Origin: an uncultured bacterium
GTDB taxonomy: Bacteria > Bacillota > Clostridia > Lachnospirales > Lachnospiraceae
Assembly: GCA_947383005.1 (NCBI GenBank)
Contig: CANDBT010000019.1
Coordinates: 19,221 to 83,220, forward strand
DNA length: 64,000 bases
Reading direction: 5' to 3'
Below, in pieces: positions 1 to 8,433 of this stretch (position 1 is its first letter; each line of letters starts with the position of its first letter). The notes under the pieces are model-generated. The model worked only from the letters and a program-made list of their open reading frames with translations. It searched no databases and was not told where the DNA came from. Made by a program: the position numbers and the translations under genes.

Positions 1-119
1 GTTCAGACGACAAAAAGCATCTGATGTCCATCTGATGTGGAATTTAACATGAATTTTGGCTTACAAGCAAGCTTAACGTCCAAAATTTATGCCAAATTCC
101 CCGTCGTCTGAACTGTTAC
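1..119. repeat. Multi-hairpin intergenic element D1 (cut by window edge)
   Basis: The left part is cut by the window edge. The right end, GTCGTCTGAACTGTTAC, is the inverted-repeat end shared with the element at 40604-40884. Inside are a short hairpin (21-39, CATCTGATG repeated about a 2-nt spacer) and a long stem (39-59 with 80-100, 18 of 21 positions paired) whose loop is CTTACAAGCAAGCTTAACG. The same loop occurs at 40826-40844 on a stem of different sequence. No coding potential is credible here. Confidence 0.7.
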
Positions 120-161
120 GATTTAATTGGGTAACGAATTCCTCCCTGCTTTTATGGCTTT

Positions 162-2384
162 TTATGGATTTATTACAATCACATTGCTGCCACCCGGAGT
201 CGAAACTCCCGCTGCACCATCTGTACTGCCGCCCGGACCAGAATTTCCTGAAGGTGTACTGCCGCCCGGACCGGCAATCCCCGGCGGATTCTGTCCCCCG
301 GCGCTGCCGGAAGCCTCTCCGCCCGAAGTCCCCTGACGGACAATGTGGATCGTATAATCTCTCTCGCTGCCATTTTCGGCCCGTACCCGCACCCGTATTT
401 CATTGCTGCCGCTGGCCAACTGAACCATACCTATTCCGCTGACCGTCGCTGACGAATCGATTACCTGGGCATACACCGAAACCATATTAACGGAGCCATC
501 TACAATTACATCATAAGAATAAATATCCCGATTAAAAGTAGGTGTCAGCGTGAATCCCTCTATTCCTAACCCTTTCAGTTTGTTATTGGGACTTCCGTCT
601 CCTGAAGGTCTGATACTGGGCGATTCCGGCATACCGCCATAAACCGGAATCTTAAAGCACAAAGCCATGCTGCTAAGCCTGGATGAATAGCTTTCCGCAA
701 AAATCGAGCCCTCAGAGGCAGCTCCATCCACGTTGGTCATATATTGATGGTTATATAAATTATTCCCCTGAACATTATATTTTTTCAAATAAAAAGTATC
801 TTGTCCCGCCCGAACATAATTTTCTCCATAGAATTGAGCTCCGCCAATTATGGACTTCTCCGGACTGTTCCAAGGTCTTCCATAAGTACCGGTCTGAGAA
901 GCATACCACAACCCGCGCTCAACCGCTCCCATGCCATTGGCAGCATAAGCCCCTACATTAAAGTAATTATAATAACCCGGATAAGCAGAATGATTGCCGG
1001 CAATCGAATTGCCTCTTCCGTCAGAGCCTTGTTCCTGAATAATCATGGAAGCTAAAACATAAGGATTTACTCCGGAAACTTCCGCTGCTTTTAACAGAAT
1101 ATCCACATAAGAAACCGACGATGCCGAATTTCCTCCGTTTCCCGGATTCTGAACCGGGGACTGTGGCGAATTTTCCGGGGACGAACTGCCTGACGGAGAA
1201 GGTGTACCCGGAGATGAAGATGGGCTGCCTGGCGTGACCACCGGCGTAGTTGACTGACTGGGCGCCGTTACCACAGGCGCACCCCCTGTCTGCACGTTTG
1301 GGTCAGTATTTCCGGTTCCGTCTTGCCCCGGTTTTACGCCTACCCTTACTGCTGAGGACGCTACCCGTTTTGCTTCATGTTTACTGACAGAAGCCTGAGG
1401 AGCTCTAAGATGCACTTCCTGACCGCTGGATGGGTCCGATAGCCCTTTGCTGCTTCCGCTTCCTGTCACTCCCGGTCCGCTGCCGCTGCTTTGGTTTTGT
1501 GTACCGGGAGACAAGATTACTCCGGATGAAGAAGACGCCGGCGTGCCGGGTGAAACAGGCGATGGGTTTGCATCTTTGTTTCCGCTGCCCTGCCAATTTC
1601 CCATAGAGCCATCCGATGAAACCGTGCCTTCCAGAAAAGTCCCCTTGACCAATTGTTCCAGTCCTTCCCGTGTCTGTGTAGACGGATCATATTTATGGTT
1701 CATAAATTGAAAAATATAGACATCATCCAAAAAATTTCTCGGATCCATATAGTAACGTAAAATCTCTTCCGATGCTGCCACCCAACTGCTGCCATCAAAA
1801 CCGGTCCATGTACCGTTATCCCAATTATATGCCCCGTCTGCCGTAGATTTATAAGAAGAAATACTGCTGGTATGAATTAAACTGCGGGGAATCATGCTCT
1901 CATTCTGAATTACCGTATTCCAATCCAACCCTGTCTGATGAGCCTGAAATACCCATTGAGGGTACTGAGCATGAAGTCGTCTCAGACTTTCCCTATAGCT
2001 TTCCGGAAAACCTTGGGAATCCAGATAGGCTTCAAAATTTGAATCGTGAGTATATGTCATAGGAAAACGCAAATATGTACTTAACACATATCCCGTAGCT
2101 GTCCCGCCGCCTGCGGAATAACGGATTTGATACCATAAACTGCCGTTTGTCCCCGTTGTTTCGTTGATCACCGTAACCGGAGTATCTTTATACAAATGAC
2201 CCACTTGAGAGTAAGAAGTACCCGGACCACTCCGCACATTCAAAGAGGAAGCATTAATTGTAGCAGACCGCTCCGTATAAGCGTAAGCCTGGTTTAAAAA
2301 CACTGGCAGAGCAAAAAAAGCTTGTACACTTAAGGTCAACGCCAACACCAGCGCCGCTATCCTTTTTTTTCTTTGTCTTTTCAT
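162..2384 (-). CDS. Secreted SH3b / N-acetylglucosaminidase-like cell wall protein with cadherin-like domain
   Basis: Predicted secreted peptidoglycan hydrolase of 740 aa. A Sec signal peptide (residues 1-35, hydrophobic core LVLALTLSVQAFFALPVF, cut near AYA) is followed by a bacterial SH3 domain (about 38-105, RSGPGTSYSQVG). A segment at 110-255 is typical of Lachnospiraceae glucosaminidases. A Ser/Pro/Gly-rich linker (255-425) leads to a glucosaminidase-like domain (425-555, VLASMIIQEQG with a candidate catalytic Glu). A cadherin-like beta-sandwich (about 605-690) and a second Gly/Pro-rich tail end the protein. The long linker lies between two halves that are usually closer together. The ATG has only a weak GGGGA site. 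A consensus promoter lies about 250 bp upstream, beyond two tandem repeats. Enzymatic activity is inferred from domain likeness only. Confidence 0.85.
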   Translation of the reverse strand: MKRQRKKRIAALVLALTLSVQAFFALPVFLNQAYAYTERSATINASSLNVRSGPGTSYSQVGHLYKDTPVTVINETTGTNGSLWYQIRYSAGGGTATGYVLSTYLRFPMTYTHDSNFEAYLDSQGFPESYRESLRRLHAQYPQWVFQAHQTGLDWNTVIQNESMIPRSLIHTSSISSYKSTADGAYNWDNGTWTGFDGSSWVAASEEILRYYMDPRNFLDDVYIFQFMNHKYDPSTQTREGLEQLVKGTFLEGTVSSDGSMGNWQGSGNKDANPSPVSPGTPASSSSGVILSPGTQNQSSGSGPGVTGSGSSKGLSDPSSGQEVHLRAPQASVSKHEAKRVASSAVRVGVKPGQDGTGNTDPNVQTGGAPVVTAPSQSTTPVVTPGSPSSSPGTPSPSGSSSPENSPQSPVQNPGNGGNSASSVSYVDILLKAAEVSGVNPYVLASMIIQEQGSDGRGNSIAGNHSAYPGYYNYFNVGAYAANGMGAVERGLWYASQTGTYGRPWNSPEKSIIGGAQFYGENYVRAGQDTFYLKKYNVQGNNLYNHQYMTNVDGAASEGSIFAESYSSRLSSMALCFKIPVYGGMPESPSIRPSGDGSPNNKLKGLGIEGFTLTPTFNRDIYSYDVIVDGSVNMVSVYAQVIDSSATVSGIGMVQLASGSNEIRVRVRAENGSERDYTIHIVRQGTSGGEASGSAGGQNPPGIAGPGGSTPSGNSGPGGSTDGAAGVSTPGGSNVIVINP

Positions 2385-2435
2385 CTATATTCCCCGATAT
2401 TTTCCCGATTTTTCACTGATTGAATCAAACATATG

Positions 2436-2640
2436 GATAAGCTATATTACAGGAACCGCTTCGCGAACCCTGTAATCGGATTTACGGCGCAAACAACGCG
2501 CCTTTTATCATAATTTGCTTCGCAAATTCTGATAAGCTATATTACAGGAACCGCTTCGCGAACCCTGTAATCGGATTTACGGCGCAAACAACGCGCCTTT
2601 TATCATAATTTGCTTCGCAAATTCTGATAAGCTATATTAT
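2436..2640. repeat. Two tandem 95-bp hairpin-rich repeats plus a 15-bp partial third
   Basis: Copy 1 (2436-2530) and copy 2 (2531-2625) appear identical; 2626-2640 starts a third copy. Each unit contains palindromes: AATTTGCTTCGCAAATT, TTCGCGAA inside ACAGG..CCTGT arms, and a GGCGC..GCGCC pair. The array lies between the promoter at 2636-2665 and the start codon at 2384, so it would form most of the 5' leader of the cell wall hydrolase mRNA. Confidence 0.9.
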
Positions 2641-2665
2641 AATGACAAAATATGGCATATGTCAA
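2636..2665 (-). promoter_or_regulatory. Sigma-A-type promoter for the 162-2384 gene
   Basis: Read on the minus strand: TTGACA (2660-2665), an 18-bp spacer and TATAAT (2636-2641). The -10 box lies at the edge of the tandem repeat. In the repeat copies the matching bases read TGTAAT. Confidence 0.7.
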
Positions 2666-2734
2666 CAAAATCCAAAAAAAGTTCATACTTTTGGAACAAT
2701 TTGTAAGAAAGAAGTAAAACTTATGGCACATAAC

Positions 2735-2763
2735 AAAAAGCCAAGCGCTTTACTTGGCTTTTT
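2735..2763 (-). terminator. Rho-independent terminator after the decarboxylase operon
   Basis: AAAAAGCCAAG (2735-2745) pairs with CTTGGCTTTTT (2753-2763) around a 7-nt loop. The T-run falls on both strands, so it may work in both directions. It lies just after the stop of the last decarboxylase gene. Confidence 0.8.
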
Positions 2764-2793
2764 GTGTAAGATACGAATTAATCGACAAAACCT

Positions 2794-4203
2794 TTATACC
2801 GGATATGCCTTGCTGTTTGTATCGGCTACAGCAGCATCCACTTTCGTCTGCTGGGCTTCCCTATACTTAAAGAACTCTTCTGCTACCTTGGGGAACAGAG
2901 CATAAGACAGCACATCTTCATCCTGCTGTTTCCAGCGGGCGCATTCCTTCTCAAACTGAGGAAGCTGCGGAGGAATCAGATCTGCCGGACGGCAGGTAAT
3001 CGGTGTCTCATCACCGATAATCTTTTTCTGTACTTCCGGGTTAAACGGCTTTACGGTCTGGCCAAACTCCCCCAGCATAATCTTCTTTGATTCTTTAGGA
3101 ACCATCTTGTAACGTTCACCGGCAATAACATTCATGACGGCTTGTGTACCGACAATCTGAGAAGACGGAGTAACCAAAGGCGGCTCACCAAAATCTTTCC
3201 TTACCCGCGGAATCTCCTCCAGCACCTCACGGTACTTATCTTCCCTTCCTGCTTCTTTAAGCTGCGAAACAAGATTGGACAACATGCCGCCTGGTACCTG
3301 ATACTGCAATGTCTTGATATTTACACCTAAAACCTTCGGATTCAGCAAGCCGCTCTTTAAAGCTTCTTCGCGGATAGGCATAAAGTAATCGGCAATCTCT
3401 GCCAGCTTTACCTGATCCAGGCCTGTATCGTAAGGTGAACCCTTGAACGTTTCTACCATCACTTCCGTAGCCGGCTGGCTGGTACCCAAAGCCAAAGGCG
3501 ACATAGCTGTATCGATAATATCGCATCCCGACTCAACTGCCTTCAAATATGTCATAGACGCTACGCCTGAAGTATAATGGGTATGCAAATCAATTGGCAA
3601 AGCGGTAGACTCTTTAAGCGCGGACACCAATTCCTGTGCAGCGTAAGGGGTAAGCAGGCCAGCCATATCCTTAATACAGATAGAATCGGCTCCCATATCC
3701 TCAATCCTTTTAGCGATATCTTTCCAATAATCCAGAGTATAAGCGTCACCTAAAGTATAGCTTAAGGCAATCTGGGCGTGAGCCTTCTCCCGGTTAGCCG
3801 CGGTTACCGCAGTCTGGAGATTGCGCAAATCATTTAAACAATCGAAAATACGGATAATATCAATACCGTTGGCCACTGACTTCTGCACGAAATATTCCAC
3901 TACATCATCTGCATAATGATTATATCCCAAGATATTTTGCCCACGGAAAAGCATCTGCAGCTTTGTGTTTTTAAAACCTGCTTTCAGCTTTCTTAAACGC
4001 TCCCATGGATCTTCCTTCAAGAAACGCAGAGAAGCATCGAAAGTAGCGCCGCCCCAACACTCTACCGCGTAATAGCCGATCTGATCCATCTTTTCGATGA
4101 TGGGCAGCATCTGTTCGGTACTCATTCTGGTCGCGATTAATGATTGATGTGCGTCACGCAGGACGGTTTCCACAATCTTAACCGGCTTTTTCTCTACTGC
4201 CAT
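2794..4203 (-). CDS. Oxaloacetate decarboxylase alpha / transcarboxylase 5S-type carboxyltransferase subunit
   Basis: Carboxyltransferase subunit of 469 aa, HMGL-like TIM barrel plus PycB/OadA domain. It moves CO2 between oxaloacetate/pyruvate and biotin in the cytoplasm. Visible motifs are LRDAHQSL (metal-binding Asp near the N terminus), ICIKDMAGLL with the lysine that is carbamylated in this family, and HTHYTSG. It lacks the C-terminal biotin domain of long OadA proteins; the biotin carrier is a separate gene at 5536-5907. Start: an ATG at 4209 lies only 2 nt from AGGAGG (4212-4217), whereas the ATG at 4203 lies 8 nt away and is preferred. It is the last gene of a five-gene operon. It could equally be called pyruvate carboxylase subunit B or the transcarboxylase 5S subunit. 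Confidence 0.92.
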   Translation of the reverse strand: MAVEKKPVKIVETVLRDAHQSLIATRMSTEQMLPIIEKMDQIGYYAVECWGGATFDASLRFLKEDPWERLRKLKAGFKNTKLQMLFRGQNILGYNHYADDVVEYFVQKSVANGIDIIRIFDCLNDLRNLQTAVTAANREKAHAQIALSYTLGDAYTLDYWKDIAKRIEDMGADSICIKDMAGLLTPYAAQELVSALKESTALPIDLHTHYTSGVASMTYLKAVESGCDIIDTAMSPLALGTSQPATEVMVETFKGSPYDTGLDQVKLAEIADYFMPIREEALKSGLLNPKVLGVNIKTLQYQVPGGMLSNLVSQLKEAGREDKYREVLEEIPRVRKDFGEPPLVTPSSQIVGTQAVMNVIAGERYKMVPKESKKIMLGEFGQTVKPFNPEVQKKIIGDETPITCRPADLIPPQLPQFEKECARWKQQDEDVLSYALFPKVAEEFFKYREAQQTKVDAAVADTNSKAYPV

Positions 4204-4340
4204 TTCCATTACCTCCTAATATATTCAATCAATGTAACTGTTTTGCCCAACAACATAACAGCAGGGTCAAAAACGCGATGTAAACCCACAAGTGTTTTCA
4301 TAAACTAACCGCCATTTTGCCTGCCATGCGCCAGGATATC

Positions 4341-5489
4341 CTACACGCCAAAAATAGCCATAAATGTACCTGCTGCCACGGCTGTTCCGATAACGCCGGC
4401 CACATTGGGACCCATAGCATGCATGAGCAGGAAATTTGTCGGATCAGCCTCTGCTCCTACCTTCTGGGACACACGGGCTGCCATAGGAACGGCAGACACT
4501 CCGGCAGAACCAATCAGCGGGTTGACCTTCCCGCCGCTGAGCTTGCACATAATCTTACCGAAAAGCACACCGGCCGCGGTACCAAAGGCAAAAGCGATCA
4601 GGCCCAAAGCCACGATTTGAAGTGTTGTCGGTTTAAGAAACGCTTCCGCGCTGGTGCTGGCGCCCACGGAAGTACCCAGCAAAATAACTACGATATACAT
4701 CAGCGCATTGCTAGCTGTCTCCTGAAGCTGCTTGACCACGCCGGATTCCCTGAAAAGGTTGCCCAGCATCAGCATACCTACCAGGGGCGCCGTAGTCGGC
4801 AAAATCAAACAGACAACTATGCTAACGATAATCGGGAACAATATTTTCTCAAGCTTGGAGACCGGTCGGAGCTGTTCCATTTTGATTTTACGCTCTGCTT
4901 CCGTAGTCATCAGTTTCATAATCGGCGGCTGGATGATCGGCACCAGCGCCATGTAAGAATAAGCCGCTACAGCGATAGGACCCATAAACTCTGACTGGCC
5001 CAATTTGCCTGCCAGAAAAATCGAAGTCGGGCCGTCCGCTCCGCCGATAATTGAAATGGCAGCCGCAGCTTTATCATTAAAGCCCATAAAAATTGCCATG
5101 AAATAAGCAGCATAAATTCCAAACTGGGCAGCCGCACCAAGCAAAAAGCTCTTGGGATTGGCAATCAGCGGACCGAAATCGGTCATTGCGCCAACACCCA
5201 TAAAAATCAGGGACGGAAGGATACTCCATTCATCCAGAAGGAAGAAATAATGAAGCAGCCCGCCCACACCGTTTGACATATCTTCAGGCCTGGCCATAAT
5301 ATCCGGATAGATATTGACCAGCAGCATACCAAAGGCAATCGGTACAAGAAGAAGCGGTTCAAAACCATACTTAATAGCCAGCAGCAAAAAGAACAAGGCC
5401 ACGCCGATCATAATAAAATTGCCAAAGGTAAGATTACAAAACGCTGTCTGCTGAAGAAGATTAGACATTGTCGTTACAATATAATCCAT
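4341..5489 (-). CDS. Na+-translocating decarboxylase beta subunit (OadB/MmdB/GcdB family)
   Basis: Integral membrane subunit of 382 aa with about ten hydrophobic segments. It decarboxylates carboxybiotin and exports Na+. Family landmarks include [15 protein letters not shown], the conserved [10 protein letters not shown] stretch holding the Asp tied to Na+ transport, and [20 protein letters not shown]. The length is normal for the family. It lies between the biotin carrier (46 bp upstream) and the 5S-type subunit. The substrate cannot be told from this subunit because it is shared by oxaloacetate, methylmalonyl-CoA and glutaconyl-CoA decarboxylases. Confidence 0.95.
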   Translation of the reverse strand: MDYIVTTMSNLLQQTAFCNLTFGNFIMIGVALFFLLLAIKYGFEPLLLVPIAFGMLLVNIYPDIMARPEDMSNGVGGLLHYFFLLDEWSILPSLIFMGVGAMTDFGPLIANPKSFLLGAAAQFGIYAAYFMAIFMGFNDKAAAAISIIGGADGPTSIFLAGKLGQSEFMGPIAVAAYSYMALVPIIQPPIMKLMTTEAERKIKMEQLRPVSKLEKILFPIIVSIVVCLILPTTAPLVGMLMLGNLFRESGVVKQLQETASNALMYIVVILLGTSVGASTSAEAFLKPTTLQIVALGLIAFAFGTAAGVLFGKIMCKLSGGKVNPLIGSAGVSAVPMAARVSQKVGAEADPTNFLLMHAMGPNVAGVIGTAVAAGTFMAIFGV

Positions 5490-5535
5490 TTTAATCCCTC
5501 CATGTGGAATACAGTCACCGTTTAGCCATGCAGAA

Positions 5536-5907
5536 TCAATTCATGGTTGCAAGGGTTGCGCCTGGCTCCACAGAATCGCCGACAGCTACATTGATGCTGG
5601 CAACCGTTCCATCCTGGGGCGCCACAATATCATTTTCCATCTTCATTGCTTCCAAAACCATCAGTACATCGCCTTTTTTCACAGCCTGGCCCACACTGGA
5701 CTTAACGGCAAGGATCTTCCCCGGCATAGGGGCGCTCACGCTCACCGAACCGGCAGTCCCTGCTGCTGCGGCAGGAGCCGCTGCTTTTGGCGCCGCCTTC
5801 GGGACGGCTTTCGGTGCGTTGGCAACAGGGGCAGCTCCTGTAGATGCTCCCTCTTCCACGGTCACTTCATAAACATTACCATTGACTGTAATTGTATAAT
5901 TCTTCAT
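5536..5907 (-). CDS. Biotin carboxyl carrier protein of the decarboxylase
   Basis: Biotin carrier of 123 aa. The biotin attachment motif EAMKMEN lies near residue 90, in a C-terminal biotinyl domain with paired glycines ([27 protein letters not shown]). An Ala/Pro-rich hinge (about residues 23-55) joins it to an N-terminal strand [20 protein letters not shown], as in MmdC and the transcarboxylase 1.3S subunit. The start follows an AGGAGG-type site. It is the only biotin carrier here, so both carboxyltransferases of the operon presumably share it. Confidence 0.95.
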   Translation of the reverse strand: MKNYTITVNGNVYEVTVEEGASTGAAPVANAPKAVPKAAPKAAAPAAAAGTAGSVSVSAPMPGKILAVKSSVGQAVKKGDVLMVLEAMKMENDIVAPQDGTVASINVAVGDSVEPGATLATMN

Positions 5908-5929
5908 GATAAAATCCTCCTAAATTTGT

Positions 5930-6691
5930 TTATGCTCTTTTCCACTTAGCCCCAGGTGCGCGCTTGATGGAACGCACCACCAGGCCATCTGCCGAGGTGT
6001 TGGCCGATGCCGCAATAGCCGCGGTAATAACTGCCACCAGCTCCAGGTCATCTGCCAGTTCTTCCTCTTTCTCAACTGCGGGGGGCTGGACGACAGGAAC
6101 GGAAACCGCTGCCTGAGGCGCTTCTTTCGGCTTATTGGTAAATGTATTAATATATTTAAAACAACTGATGATCAAGCAGATGAAGATTAATACCAAAAAT
6201 ACGGTACCCATTCCCATAACCGTATTCATCAAAGCTTTTTGCATCTTCTCGGCAAGCGTATACTCCGGGCTTAAAGAAATGGATGTGATCATCCCTTCCA
6301 TGCTGTAGAAAACCTTGAACTCAGCCTGCCGTTTTTCAAACTGAGCCGTAACCGTAGTACAATACTCGCCATCCTCAGTCTCTTCAGTCCGGGATTCCCC
6401 CACTATCTCCGCAAATGCCCCTGTGTCCTTCATGGTATTTATCCATGTCGTAACCGCATTGGCCAGGACAGTCTGCCGGTTTTTCAAAAGCGCGGCTTCC
6501 TGTTCCTGAGCCTCCTCCCCAGCCAGGGAAGTGATATTTTTCAGCAATTCTTCCGAATTCATATTCAACTGGGCGGCAATCATGGGGTCTACTTCTTCTG
6601 CCTCATCCTCCTGGGCACTGCAGGCAGACAGTGTGAAAAAGCAAGCTATCATGCACAGCAACAATAACAATTGTTTTATTCTCTGTTTCAT
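5930..6691 (-). CDS. OadG-related membrane subunit with lipoprotein N-terminal domain
   Basis: Protein of 253 aa. It starts with a lipoprotein signal (LLLLLCMIACFFTLSAC, lipobox Cys near residue 25). An extracytoplasmic domain of about 110 residues follows. A single membrane span (GMGTVFLVLIFICLIISCF, about 155-175) leads to a Pro/Glu-rich cytoplasmic tail ending in RAPGAKWKRA, as in OadG proteins. Classical OadG/MmdD are about 80-120 aa, so the outer domain is an addition. The ATG at 6691 is chosen over a GTG at 6697 because GAGGTGA lies 7 nt upstream. It probably anchors or assembles the complex; this follows from OadG knowledge. Confidence 0.8.
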   Translation of the reverse strand: MKQRIKQLLLLLCMIACFFTLSACSAQEDEAEEVDPMIAAQLNMNSEELLKNITSLAGEEAQEQEAALLKNRQTVLANAVTTWINTMKDTGAFAEIVGESRTEETEDGEYCTTVTAQFEKRQAEFKVFYSMEGMITSISLSPEYTLAEKMQKALMNTVMGMGTVFLVLIFICLIISCFKYINTFTNKPKEAPQAAVSVPVVQPPAVEKEEELADDLELVAVITAAIAASANTSADGLVVRSIKRAPGAKWKRA

Positions 6692-6708
6692 ATACACGTC
6701 ACCTCATC

Positions 6709-8163
6709 CTAGACCGTTCCGTGTTTTCTGTCCGGACGGTCCTCTCTCTTGGTAAACAGCATCTCAAATGCTGCTATCACCCGTTTTCTGGTGTCGCAAG
6801 CTTCGATAATATCATCGACATAGCCTCTTCTTGCTGCTGCCACGGCACTGGACTGCAATTCACGGTAAGCGGCAGCTTTTTCATTGATCAAAGCCAAAGT
6901 ATCTTCTGCCTTAGCCAACTCATCCGCATACATGATCTTAGCGGCCGCGGCAGGATCCATCATGCCAATGGCTGCTGAAGGCCACGCATAAACGATATCG
7001 GCGCCGATAGACTTGCTGTTCATAGTCAGATAGGCCGTACCATACGCCTCACCTACCACCACAGTCACCTTGGGTACGCTGGCATTGGCAAAAGCATAGG
7101 TCAGGCGGGCGGCCGATTTGGCAATCTTGCGCTCGGTACATTTGCTGGCTTTATAGCCCTTTACATTAACCAGGGTAAGCAGCGGAATATTAAATGCGTC
7201 ACAGAATGACACGAATTTGGCAGCCTTTTCACATCCCTGAGAGCTAAGAACCGCCTCATAATCGGCTTCTTTCACCCCGTTTTCTCCAAACAGGACGGTG
7301 CGGTTGGCTACACAGCCCACCGTAGAACCATTAAGCCGGATAAAACCTGTCACCATAGAAGGATCGTAATTCTTTTTTACTTCCAGGAAAAATTCGCTGT
7401 CGGAAATTTGGGCCAGAGCAATGTCCGTAGCTCCCACACAATTTTCAAGATTAGCACATACACGATTTAAGTCATCTTCACATTCACAATAAGACATATC
7501 GTCCTCATTGTTGGCCGGAAGGATGGACACCAGACTGCGAATCTGTGCCAGAACAGAAGCTTCGTCTCCAACAAAGTCAACAAGACCTGTACTTTCGCTT
7601 TGGAATGCAGCGCCGGAGGTATCGCATTTTTCCATGCGGTTCCCCTCAATCGCGTTGGGAGAATTGACGAACAATTTCGCCTTTTTCTCTTCCATAAAGA
7701 TGAAATCCGCCATAGCCGATGATACAGCCATCCCGCCGCCGCAAGTACCGAATACAGCGGCAATCTGCGGAATTACACCAGAAGCCATAGCCTGGCTCAA
7801 ATACATCTGTCCGAAACCATTCAGCGCGTCAGTCGCCTCCTGAAGCCGCAGCCCGGCACAATCAATAAGCCCGACCACAGGAGCTCCCATCTTCATCGCC
7901 ATCGAATAGATATGGGAGATCTTTTTTGCGTGCATTTCACCCATAGACCCGCCCAATACCGTCGCGTCCTGGCTGTACACATACACAAGGTTCCCGTCGA
8001 TGGTGCCGTAACCGGTAATCACGCCATCGGCAGGAGTTTCCTTGTCAGCCATGTTGAAGTCGGTATTTCTTGCGGTAATATAAGAACCTACTTCAACAAA
8101 ACTGTTCTCATCAAGTAATGCGCTGATTCTGCTACTTGCTGATGTTTGTGCTGAATTACTCAT
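6709..8163 (-). CDS. Methylmalonyl-CoA decarboxylase alpha-type (acyl-CoA) carboxyltransferase
   Basis: Crotonase-fold carboxyltransferase of 484 aa (Pfam Carboxyl_trans family; MmdA, PccB and transcarboxylase 12S relatives). It transfers a carboxyl group from an acyl-CoA to biotin. The N-terminal half carries VYVYSQDATVLGGSMGEMHA and GLIDCAGLRLQEA with the oxyanion-type FGTCGGGMA. The C-terminal half carries GEAYGTAYLTMNSK and AWPSAAIGMMDP. Start: an ATG at 8178 contains the ribosome site itself, so the ATG at 8163, 8 nt after GGAGG, is the real start. First gene of the operon. The acyl-CoA could be methylmalonyl-, malonyl- or glutaconyl-CoA; no mutase or epimerase gene is in the window to decide. 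Confidence 0.88.
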   Translation of the reverse strand: MSNSAQTSASSRISALLDENSFVEVGSYITARNTDFNMADKETPADGVITGYGTIDGNLVYVYSQDATVLGGSMGEMHAKKISHIYSMAMKMGAPVVGLIDCAGLRLQEATDALNGFGQMYLSQAMASGVIPQIAAVFGTCGGGMAVSSAMADFIFMEEKKAKLFVNSPNAIEGNRMEKCDTSGAAFQSESTGLVDFVGDEASVLAQIRSLVSILPANNEDDMSYCECEDDLNRVCANLENCVGATDIALAQISDSEFFLEVKKNYDPSMVTGFIRLNGSTVGCVANRTVLFGENGVKEADYEAVLSSQGCEKAAKFVSFCDAFNIPLLTLVNVKGYKASKCTERKIAKSAARLTYAFANASVPKVTVVVGEAYGTAYLTMNSKSIGADIVYAWPSAAIGMMDPAAAAKIMYADELAKAEDTLALINEKAAAYRELQSSAVAAARRGYVDDIIEACDTRKRVIAAFEMLFTKREDRPDRKHGTV

Positions 8164-8257
8164 TTTGCATTCCTCCATTTTAAATTAGTCACGGTAAAAC
8201 GATAAAATTCGTTAAACTTTTATCGATCCGCCGTACAGTAACTTCAAATTTCTGCCG

Positions 8258-8286
8258 ATTATAATTGTATAATGACAAAGGGCAAA
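8258..8286 (-). promoter_or_regulatory. Possible promoter of the decarboxylase operon
   Basis: On the minus strand a perfect TATAAT (8258-8263) stands 17 bp from a poor -35 (TTTGCC, 8281-8286). The region also holds a TTGTCA too close to serve as -35. It is the only good -10 in this divergent intergenic gap of about 270 bp. Confidence 0.35.
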
Positions 8287-8433
8287 ATTCAAGCAGTTTT
8301 TATTATTTTTTTCAATACTTGCCATTATTCCCCAAAGATTCCCCAAATATTTATTTAACAATTTATTAATTAGGAATTTTTCTTTTCTTGTGATAAACTA
8401 ATGGTAAACTAAAAGAAAGGATCCAATGCCAGC

